From contig JASAND010018011.1 in assembly GCA_030248195.1 (NCBI GenBank), forward strand, positions 1-64,000: DNA of 64,000 nucleotides. Direction: 5' to 3'. The notes under the pieces are model-generated. The model was not told where the DNA came from, did not search any database, and worked only from the letters and a program-made list of their open reading frames with translations. Both the position numbers and the translations under genes were made by a program. This DNA is from Trissonchulus latispiculum (lineage: Eukaryota > Nematoda > Enoplea > Enoplida > Ironidae). Shown piece after piece: positions 54,564 through 64,000 of the stretch. The first letter of the stretch is position 1. Each line of letters starts with the position of its first letter.

Positions 54564-55714
54564 CAGAGTTGGACGCGGTCGCGGGTACCCGCGGGTACCC
54601 ACGGGTACCCGCGGGCGGTCGCGGTCGTGGTCAAATTTTCTTGACCGCAATGACCGCAAATTTCCATCAAATCTTCTCAATTTGGGCCAATTTGTAGCAA
54701 AAATTTTCAATTTTTCCAAAATATTTTACGTCTTTGCATTGCCATAAGTGGTCCTCTGGACGAATCATTAGGTTTATATTTATTCTTCATTTTGTTTTAC
54801 TGCATTAAATGCTTTGCCTGTTGGGTGGACAAGCTGTACAAACTGTCAGTCCTTACGGTAGTCCTTACTGAAATTTGTTCAAATTTGTTTATTTCTAATT
54901 CTGTTTAATTTGATTTTAGAACATTTTTTAATTTTGCGGGTTCAGCGGAATTAGTCACCCTACACCTACAAACTTGAAGTCATTCGAATGATCTTACCAA
55001 TACCTACAACTTTGTTGTTTCCAGTATTCTTTGACTCACGATTTCAGGGATAACGCCAAAATCTAATTTTGTCAGATTTTGACAGCTTCAAGAACACAGG
55101 TCGGTAAGTCAAGCATTGGCCACATTTGTACTCCTACAATTCATGCTATCCCAATGGAGAGCTCTACCTGGCATTTCTGCCTAACCAGTAAGCTCAACAA
55201 TAAAAATGTGAAATTTTAAAAATGGCAATTGGATTGCTTGAACACGAATTTATCTGAACTCATGCAATTAATTAGAAAGCGGCTTTGCACACGCGTTGGG
55301 ACAATTGCCGCGGGCTATTTTCCAGGGGTTTGAGTCTGATCATTTGATTTGAGAAAAATAAGCGTCTAAACTAGAAAATTTTGAAGAAAATCGGAAAAAA
55401 GCGTTTGTTTTCCTCAAAATAATGAGCTTGTTTGTTTATTAAGCAATTTCAGAAAAAATAACCATTACAAAAATCAAATCCTTTTGTAATTTCAGTTGCA
55501 CGATCGAAAAATAGTGAAAATACATACCTTAAATATGCGAGAAAGTGGACTTTTTACGCTCACTCAAAAGCTCACTTAAAGCTCACTAACTCAAACTTTT
55601 GCGGTCACACAATTAGCATGCGGGCTGCGGTCGCGGTCGCGGGCGGTCGCGGTCATGACTACTGCGGTCGCGGGGTGGTCGCGGTCAAGAAAAATGTGTC
55701 CATCTCCAACTCTG
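54564..55714 (+). mobile_element. Non-autonomous hAT with GCGGTCGCGG ends
   Basis: Ends CAGAGTTGGACGCGG and CATCTCCAACTCTG. CCAGTAGT is repeated exactly at 54556-54563 and 55715-55722, the 8-bp duplication of hAT elements. Just inside both ends are clusters of GCGGTCGCGG and GCGGGTACCC words. 1151 bp without a transposase frame. Confidence 0.92.
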
Positions 55715-55722
55715 CCAGTAGT

Positions 55723-58230
55723 GTTATGCCTGGTTGAGTAGGTGCTGTCGTCGTGCGTTTTATGAAATTAAAAAAAATCCCTGCACTACTTGACCTATAA
55801 TTTTTTCTTCCTTTCTTGGGTTTCTTTATTCATACTCATTTCAGGAGAACCGCACAATGGGACTTTAGTAAAATTTCGCAATTTAGGCCTCAGCAGTTCG
55901 TGACCCGGACCAATTCTCCGGGGTAAAATTTATAATACTATCGTTTAGGTCGGTAAAAGTGTAACAATTTCATGCTTATTTAAGGCCCATGGAAAGCCGT
56001 AGACAGAGAAAGGGAGACGCTATTTACTGAGGCAGTTTTGGAAGCTGGGAATGAAAGAAAAGAAAGGAAGTTAATATGAGGAAAGATGAAACAGAAACGA
56101 GCAGAAAAGCGGGGGCCAATTTTGCCAGCACATCAAAACCCCCCTCCGGACGCGGTTGTGCTTAACCAAATGAAAGCGCTAACGTGTGACTCCTTGTGCT
56201 CCCTTTATATGGGAGTTGACACAGACGGAAGGAGGCCGGGACCTCCTTTTTTGACTACTTTTTTCTTGTCTCAAAAGTCAAGCCTTTGTTCACTGTCGCA
56301 TACGTTGAGACGGATGCGACAGGAACTGGCTTAGCTTTCTGGAACTTGTAACTCTGACAAGGTTTTGCTTGTTCACTTTACTGTGAATGGTGAATGTTTT
56401 AGTTGTAATAGGAGTTTCGTTCGTTTTTTACACTTTTATAAAACATTTTAATTTCTATCTGCGATTGTTTTGTTTGGTGGATAAATGTATATCAGGGATT
56501 TAATTGTGATGTGATTTAGTTGTTGGTGAAAAATGGTAGGTACCTAAATCATCTTAGTTTGCTATTTCCGCAATATTTTGGTTAATGTTTTGTTTTTGCT
56601 GACAGCTCACATTCTCACTTTCTTGCAGATTAATAGCTTTCAGATGGAAGTGACCTTCGTCCCTCTACCTATTGACTCATCTCGAAGGGGAACTTTGACA
56701 GCACCACGGAATGTTTGACACCATTACTCGAAATTCAGTTCTACGTTTCGGGTCAGATCGCAGAGCAGACTTGAAAGTTGAAACCTCTTATCAGTTGTTT
56801 GTCAATCCTCAGTTTTAAAGTCACCTTTTAAGTTGATAAGCCTTAAGATGGAATAAAAGACTGCAATAGTCTTTAAGCAGATGCCCTTGTCACTTGAAAG
56901 CAGCCTCTCTATGTTTCCTGACTTGACTTTTCGGGGGCTGCTTAATGATTAATGAAAGAGTGCCAGATGTTTTTTCTGATCGTGGCTTCTTTTTGAAGAT
57001 TTTAACTTCTCTAGCTGGAACACTTGTCAATTTTATCGTGTCGGATAATATATATTACGGAATGGCATAAACTTTTACTAAATTGGATTTAATGTGATAC
57101 TGGTGGAAAATTTATTGCCACTTAAAATTCATCTCAGCTTAGAACTTTAAAGCCCCCAACTATTGAGGTTTCAAGTTTGCTTATAGCGATTGAGGTCATT
57201 AATGCAATTTATTGCAATTCGGAATTTCCTATTGGCGGCTCATCCAGAGTTCCAGTCTAAACAACCGGCTGGCTACAATCTTTGTCCAGTTAACGATAAG
57301 GTTTTATGAATTTTGTTGACAATTTTGTTGACGTTAAGTCGGTTCATTGTTGGTACAGAAAGAGTTACCTAAGTGCTTTTGTTAAAAAAACTCGAAACAG
57401 AGAGATGATTGGCACAGTGATTTAAGAACAATATACAAGAAAGACATTTATACAAGAAATATTGTGATCATCCTCGGATGCACTGCCGTAGACCCATGAT
57501 TGACACTTGACGCCTGTCCTTGGCATAAGTTCAAAATGAATAAATTAATTAATTAATAATTAAGAAAGTGACATTTGAACCAGCAACCTCTCGTTTAAGG
57601 TGGTACTTGCATTATCGGGATTATTGATTTAAAATGTGAACGGAGAGATTGTTTATGCCTTTGTGCCCACAGCAAAAAATCATATCGCTTCCTTCTGGTT
57701 CTGAACATTTCCTGGCTACTCTATTATTCGATTTAGAGCAAATCACCAGCAGGTGTCTCTCGTCCCTCTCTGGAAAGCTACTTAAGCTAATTGGTAACAG
57801 GCGATCATATCAGCCCAGAATAACAGTTTGACAGTGATTTTAGTCTAGACTGTGAAAGAAAAGTTGATTGCTTTGATTGGCTGAGCTGAGCTATGTAAAC
57901 GGTATATAATTTGTATATAATCAGAAGGTAAATCCTGGAAAGGGAAAGCTAAAGTGTAAGACTTTGCGTAGTGTAAAGTATTCGTCTCGCAAAGTACAGA
58001 GTTAAGTGTGGGTCAAAACGTTTGCCCGCACCATACCCTTCACCCGCGGATCCTCGGCTAGCCAATTGACCCAATATTATTTGACCCATACGCCTCACAA
58101 ACTAATGGTACGCTCTAAACCTTGGTCAATAATAAAATAATGGGGATTTTTAGTTTTTAGTATTTGTGTAATCCAGTTCTACATGACTACAACTTGATGA
58201 AAAGCAACTCAATTGACTTATGTAGAATCT
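55723..58230. other. Repeat-poor stretch without a supported gene
   Basis: The longest frame (82 codons from 56086) has no recognisable domain and I do not call it. At 57550-57590 the reverse strand reads GGTTGCTGGTTCAAATG, like a polymerase III B box, possibly a worn SINE. Introns or regulatory DNA of a host gene could lie here unseen. Confidence 0.45.
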
Positions 58231-58254
58231 TTATGTACTATGTAGAAATTTGGC

Positions 58255-58340
58255 TATTATAATAATTTAAAATAAATAAAGTAATAATTTAATAATTTAT
58301 AAATAATTAATAATATTAATTAATTTATAATTAATAATTC
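58255..58340. repeat. AT-rich TAAT/AATA simple repeat
   Basis: Almost pure A and T, with ATAATTTAAT and AATTAATAAT words. Confidence 0.8.
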
Positions 58341-59640
58341 TTGAGCCTTGACAGACCCAGACCCATAATTGGCCCCTCGGACCACACATTTTGCCCACAT
58401 ACACCCCACCAACCGACGGGGTATCTGCCGGTTCCCGTGACCCACTTCCAGCTCTGGTTGTACTTGTGTGTGCGCAGCAATCCATAACATGTGTGCTGTA
58501 TAAAATGCGCTGGTTACATTTCGTTAGCCTTTCCCGGTCGTCCCCAGATATAGAGCATGTATTGCCCGTCCATATTCTGCCCGTTTTAGTTTTACTTTAG
58601 TTTATAGCTATTTGTTGTAAAGTTTTGAAAATATTTTCCTGCAATGTGTGGCCTTCCCTGTCACTTACTGAGTCTTGTCATACTCTTATCTATTATGTAT
58701 GTGCTTGTTAGAAGCAAGCAAAATAAGCAGCCATATAACCTTGTGTTAATTTATTGTCTTTCCCACATTTTAATCACCCCGCGTTCACTCCCCTAAACAA
58801 GCAATATCACAGTTTCTTTGCATGGCAAAATTGAATAAACATAAAATATTCATGCCTTCAAAGGCTCATTAATAGAGCAGAATTTTTCTCATGTTTCTTG
58901 TTCCCCCCTTGTCTAGCCTGGAATTGGGTGCAAGTCTTCACTGCCAGGTCTTTGCGCGGTATACTTCGGTCGGATCCTATCGCTGGTGACTTTTGAGGGC
59001 TTCTCCCCCCCACAGAATTTTTAATACGATTTTTCCAGCCATTTTTCACTTCACTTCGAGCTTAGATATGTAATTAAGAATAGGACAAAAGCTTGAATAA
59101 ATGCTTACTCAGGAGCACTTAAGAGGGAATAATAATGGCCAGGAATGGAGTCATTATCCCCTCATAATGGGTCTCCTCCGTTTCTCCATATAGCCTTTCT
59201 ACAATGACAGCCATTTGATGCGCAGCATGGGATATTACTTTTAATATTGCAAAATCATTACGTAATTTACCTAGCGTTAAGTTTTCGTTACTGGTTTGGG
59301 AGTGTCCCTCCTCCAATAGTTCTGAGAGATGCAGGTATCGTATGTATGTAGTAGGAACGTGACAGGAGAACCTTTAAAATTTGATCTTGAATATAGAACG
59401 AATAAACGCGTAAAATTAAAAAGTTACCGATGCAATTTTTCTTGCAGTTTAGAGAGCGCATACCAGCGACTTCCTTCCCGCCGTGGCTCGTCTCATTCAG
59501 GCTGGGCTCTCCGGCCAGTCCGACCTAAGAAAAGAACGTAAAAATCAGCAGGGAAAACAATACTGGTTTTGGAATAAGGGGGGAAAATAAGTTCATTCAT
59601 TCAACTCATTTTGAAAATGAATAATTTCGAAGCTCATTTT
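58341..59640. other. No recognisable feature
   Basis: No gene, RNA or repeat that I can support in this stretch. Confidence 0.45.
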
Positions 59641-59649
59641 CAATTTTGT

Positions 59650-59890
59650 CTGGGAGGGGGGAAGCCAATTCAGCCGGCAACGTAGGGCAGGCCCCGATCG
59701 GCTGGCTTGGCCTCACCGGCTTTCCCCAAAACAGAGACACACAGCAAGAAACCGGACACACAGAGAAGGGCTGGATTCCAGTTTTTTTTCGCCGACGGGC
59801 GCAAAGAGTTAGCTACGTCGGGGATCGAATCACGGACCTCCCAAACTGTAGACAAACAAGCTACCTTTACATCACGACATCATCAGAATC
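59650..59890 (-). mobile_element. tRNA-derived SINE (probable)
   Basis: On the minus strand GGTAGCTTGTTTGTCTAC is followed 25 bp later by GTGATTCGATCCCCG, which fit the A and B boxes of a tRNA-type polymerase III promoter. A GC-rich body follows. It does not fold as a full tRNA, so it is a SINE head or relic. Confidence 0.5.
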
Positions 59891-60317
59891 ATGATATATG
59901 AGCTAACTTCGATATCATTGGTGCTCCCTGTACACTATATTCTATAGGTTCTGCACTGACACTGTGTCAATCAAGCTAGAAGTCTGTCTGAATGCGTTCT
60001 TGTTTTTCCTGTAGAGAACTATCACCACCAGTCATATTCTGATGTAGTTATTGAAGTCGATAGCTCCGGATACCAAGACAACCTTAGAAAGAAAAGAATA
60101 GGGACAGAGTCAAAGTAGGACCCGTTGCTCAGGCAAGACTACCATAAACAGACGTCTACTGATAGGTGCAGTTTTGCCAAAGAGACAAAATAGATTGAAC
60201 CAATGTCAGAAATCAACATTTCCTGATGTGGCGCAGCTAAAGTTGAGTTTTTGGATTTTACAATACATTTTAAATTTTAACGTATCAGTAGACAGAGTGA
60301 TTTATAATATATACCTA

Positions 60318-61310
60318 TTAAGGTGGTGATTCCTTTTGGGCACATATTGTTATTTGGCGGCGTAAATCAAGATGAAATTTGATGAAACTCTCCGAAATAA
60401 GTTCTTTTAGCGTTCTAACACCCTCCGCGCAATCCCGATTCAAAAATTTGAGATTACCGGTCAGAGTGGTTTTTCCCAATTTCTGAACGTTTGGCAGCTG
60501 CTATACAGTAATGACTTATGTTCATTCGAAAGAGTTCATTGAGCTTTACATTTTTGCTCTTTAAAGCAAGTTTCTAGCTTTTCTCTACCGTGAGATATAG
60601 CCGATTTTCTTGTTTTGGCGTCGAAAACTTGTCATCTTTGCAGAAATCAAATAATCCAACATTTCTTGAACTACGCAAGCCGTAAAATCAAACTAAGGGC
60701 GTCGATCTGAAGGTCTCACAGGGACAAATTATTCGACGCATGATCGTCTTCCAACTGCTGTCCTGTAGGCTGCTGTCACAAAAAATGTAGTTTTTGCAAA
60801 AACACGACCAATTTTTTCCAAAGACTGTGGAGCATTCACCATGCAAGCTGGAGGGCTGCTACTGAACAAATGTGTTCTGCACAAATATACCCAGGGACGA
60901 TTTTTTATTTTCCCCAATTGCTGCTTTCTAGCCATAGTAATCGCTTGACAAATTTGGAAAAAGTAGGTAAAATACAGGTTACGCACATATCAGCTTATTT
61001 TTTTATAACGAAAGGCTATTTCACAATAAATAAAAAAATCGTCCCCAGCTATTTGATGGAGGTATCGAATGATGAAGGGGAACCGATGTCTCGCGAAAAG
61101 ATTTACATGAGTCTGCAAAAATTCTGGAAGATTATACTTCTTCTAAAATGTGTTAAAATAATTTAGAAAAGCAACATTGGTTTCGTGGCATGCATTAAAA
61201 AGAGAAAATGTCAAGCTACATTTTGATATAAAAATGGCTTCTTAACTCCAAGTAATGAATGAGTTATAATGGTGCAAACTTTATGTGACCAAAGGGAATC
61301 ACCACCTTAA
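60318..61310 (+). mobile_element. TTAA-flanked element with GGTGGTGATTCC ends
   Basis: TTAA (60318-60321), left end GGTGGTGATTCCTTTTGG, right end CCAAAGGGAATCACCACC, then TTAA (61307-61310). Insertion at TTAA is typical of piggyBac and Kolobok elements. 985 bp between the TTAA copies; the frames inside show no transposase, so non-autonomous. Confidence 0.78.
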
Positions 61311-62162
61311 GATATCACTTAACGGAAGGCTATCTTGTTGCATTATTATTTATGATTTCATCAGAGAAAAAATCTAACCCATTAATCTCTACGCTTATAC
61401 AATTGGCCCTTTCTTACCACCACGGGTACGGCTAAATTTTGTCTTACCCGCCACGCCCAAAAATTTTAGGATACCCGTGGAAAGCAAAGACCAATCATTT
61501 TATATGAAACATGAAAAGCATACAGATTAGAAATTTATTAATTTAAATACTGTAATGTTTTCTGTCCATGATCTCGAGTCGATGCTATGTAGTTGACTCT
61601 GACTGTTATAATATCTTCTCTAATCCCCACCTATCAGCTGAAAATTTCTACTAAAGCATCGTTAATTAAATTACTTTAGCCAAAATCTTAATTAATCATC
61701 ATTACAGCTGCATATTGTGACGTAGGCGGCAAAACTCGATTCTAATGTACAACTTTTTCATTTTACAAAGTTCTTTCAGATAGAATATTACGTCAGTCTC
61801 CATGAAGGGTCTTGTGACAGATATAGGTGTAGCAAAGACTGAAAGCTGATACTAAAGAATTGAGTTATCTCCTTACCCCAGTTGGCCGACTTCAAGTTTT
61901 CTCTAATAGGTTGAGTTGTTTTTTACCATAGCGACAATTGGAATTACTGTAGAAAGGCTGAAATTGGATACGAAGACAGGTCAGAAAATATATTCCAAAG
62001 GTCACAGATCGAATCTCAATCATGAGACACTTTCGAGAGTGCTCTCAATGATTTAGACTTATGCCAGGCAACGAGTTGTCGGTTTGATTTGCCTCAGTCC
62101 AATGTTTTTATTAAAGTTTTCTGTCCTTAATTCCAACCTTTCACAGTACATATCTTAAAGGA
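61311..62162. other. No recognisable feature
   Basis: AT-rich, repeat-poor; nothing supported. Confidence 0.45.
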
Positions 62163-64000
62163 GAGGTATAGAGGAGAAGGGAGCAGCTCAGCTCAACTCT
62201 CAGAATTATCCGTGTGCGGTTGTTTCATTATCTAAAGTAGATCCGGGTTCAATTCCAGGGGATAACTTGTCCAACCCAAAACCATCGTAGAGAATGTAAT
62301 TTATTCCAGAAATCCATTAGAGGCTATGCACCAGGGCAAATTTCCCTCCCCTCTCCGAATACAAGAGGACTCCCTCCTTTTCTCCGCTGCTCTCCCCCCC
62401 TTTTTTCCTCTTTGCCCTCCATTTGGTTTTTAGACTTCAGCTTTTAGCCAGTACACTGGTTTATCCACCTTAATTTCACCCATGCACCTAACCTCCCACA
62501 AACCAAAGAATCATTAGAAAGTCAGTGATTTACTGAGATGGATTTTTCATCTCAACAAGATCCATCTAAAGATACAAACCTATTTCATTGTTTCACGGTT
62601 TCGGTCCCATTTCACTGACCGACTTCAAGAGCTAAAGATACATCTGTTAAAACAAACAAAATGGAACCCTGAAGCTATAATTTAGTGTACATAAGTATAT
62701 TGTTATCGACAATTTTAAGTAATAACAACATAATCCTGGAAATGCTTACAAAATATAATCTGTTAAATGTCAATTATGGCGAGCGCTTGCGTCAAACTTT
62801 AATCATGTGTGTAGATTTTAAATCTGTCTTAGGTTAGGTGATGATATTTAAAGATTTCAGTGTCAGGAACGACATCGGACGGAGCTATTTAAAACTCATG
62901 GAGCATTTCTGATAAATGTTAATTAATTACTGCATCTAGCAATTGCAAAATAACATTTCGGGATTTGAGTAGACTTTAATTGAAAAATAAAGCTTATAGA
63001 GCAACTTAAACCGTTTAATTGATGAGCTCGTAGCTCCGTCAAGGCGTTCTCTCGTTATGTATCCAAGAAAATTAAATAGCCACTTCAGCTTCAGCACATG
63101 AGACCCGAAAAAATTAGAAAAATGGGACTGCAAACATCGCTTGCGCAGAATGCAGTTATCGTCAAAGCACTGCACCTGACCACCGAAACTATGAATGCAG
63201 TGGGTGGAATTTTTTAAGCAGCAACCTCTTTTGTTCCAAATTGCCAGCTATTGGTATAATCAAGAGTACATAATATAAGAGTGTGCCACTAGGCACACTC
63301 TATGTTATCAGAGCAAAAACTATGCTCTGCTCGCAGGGTCTAATTTGCCGGGGGGGGGGGGGGTGGGCCGTTAGCGAGCAGCACAGTTTTTGCTCTGATA
63401 ACATAGGGTGCCTAGTGGCACACTCTTATATTATGTGCTCTTGGTATTACTCAGTAATTGTGATCCACAAAGAGCCACATGCATCAAACCATTAACTATT
63501 TACACAATTTACACAAAAAGGTATTCAGTATACAGTCATGATAATAATTTTCGACATTATATCAGGGTTGTTGATCTTAAGAAAATCACTACATTAGCAT
63601 TTCCACTGGCCGGTCAGCTATCTTCACAAATATTTCCCAGAAACTGCTTTAGATTATTTTTAGATAGGAAAATGTCAGAAGGTGACCTGACTAATCACAA
63701 GGTGGATAAACCAGTGTACTGGCTAAAAAGCTGAAGTCTAAAAACCAAATGGAGGGCAAAAGGGAAAAAAGTGGGGGGAGACATGTAGATAAAGGAGGGA
63801 GTCCTCTTGTATTAGGGGAGAGGGGAGGGAAATTTGCCCTGGTGCATAGCCTCTAATGGATTTCTGGAATAAATTACATTCTCTACGATGGTTTGGGTTG
63901 GACAAGTTATCCCCTGGAATTGAACCCGGATCTACTTTAGATAATGAAACAACCGCACACGGATAATTCTGAGAGTTGAGCTGAGCTGCCCCCTTCTCCT
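62163..64000. mobile_element. Inverted-repeat element with tRNA-like arms (runs off the window)
   Basis: 62163-62472 and 63699-64000 are inverted copies over at least 300 bp. Each arm includes GATCCGGGTTCAATTCC, a strong B-box-like word, preceded by GTGTGCGGTTG. Each arm looks like a SINE, so this is either two SINE copies in opposite orientation or one foldback element. The right end lies beyond the window. Confidence 0.7.
63261..63443. mobile_element. Small hairpin MITE
   Basis: Arms of about 75 bp starting CAAGAGTACATAATATAAG (left) and its near complement (right), around a centre with a run of 12 or more G. The arms contain the inner dyad GTGCCACTAGGCAC and TATGTTATCAGAGC. It lies in the spacer of the larger inverted-repeat element. 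Confidence 0.75.

Noticed and set aside
56086..56334. 82-codon open frame as a host gene
   Set aside because: No domain, no conserved pattern, ordinary length for chance in this DNA; not called.
59805..59880. tRNA gene on the minus strand
   Set aside because: A and B boxes are recognisable but an acceptor stem and anticodon arm do not form; better explained as a SINE head. The same holds for 62216-62270.

Overview
The window is nuclear DNA of an animal, most likely an AT-rich, repeat-dense invertebrate genome; sponge, cnidarian and mollusc are all possible and I cannot tell which. Evidence for this: a full-length metazoan-type 7SL (SRP) RNA gene at about 49761-50057, non-LTR retrotransposons with an EN-RT layout, hAT and TA-target DNA transposons, tRNA-like SINE heads, foldback elements and satellite arrays. 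I found no convincing host protein-coding gene. Every long open frame is either retrotransposon or a chance frame through a tandem repeat.

Layout. 1-9180 is a nest. A TA-target MITE (family A) is split by a composite element of about 5 kb (1353-6352) made of a long inverted-repeat 5' module, an array of ~148-bp monomers and a conserved 3' module ending in a hairpin. A second MITE (family B, 6352-7488) sits against that hairpin, and a G-run element interrupts the rest of family A. 8759-10084 holds two oppositely oriented hAT elements with 8-bp target duplications. 11178-13710 is a second copy of the composite element. 13711-19790 is a mosaic of G-run elements, MITEs inside MITEs, hAT elements and a foldback element. 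19796-31565 contains LINE family 1: two copies joined head to head, a TA-target element of 8.4 kb inside the 3' end of one of them, and a 2.2-kb inverted duplication; its spacer holds a hAT that carries both a second hAT and a MITE. 31870-36765 and 38513-40166 are further copies of the composite element, separated by a foldback element. 40456-41540 is an intact family-A MITE. 41996-46972 is a hAT end pair split by LINE family 2. 47263-49300 is G-run/hAT mosaic. From 49300 the sequence is sparser: the SRP RNA gene, TTAA-flanked elements, a foldback element, a GC-rich hAT, SINE-like pieces and long stretches with nothing recognisable.

Two observations stand out. (1) The 5' inverted-repeat module, nucleosome-length array and 3' hairpin module occur in the same order in four places, even though the arrays themselves differ in sequence. 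In the first copy the interrupted MITE gives an empty site, so the whole ~5 kb behaves as one mobile unit. I do not recognise it as a named family. (2) Insertions of exactly 4 bp (TA to TATATA), or 8 bp, recur at TA dinucleotides in unrelated repeats and are the main cause of frameshifts in both LINE families. They look like excision footprints of the TA-target MITEs, whose ends read TATAG...CTATA. Both ideas rest on comparisons between copies inside this window only.
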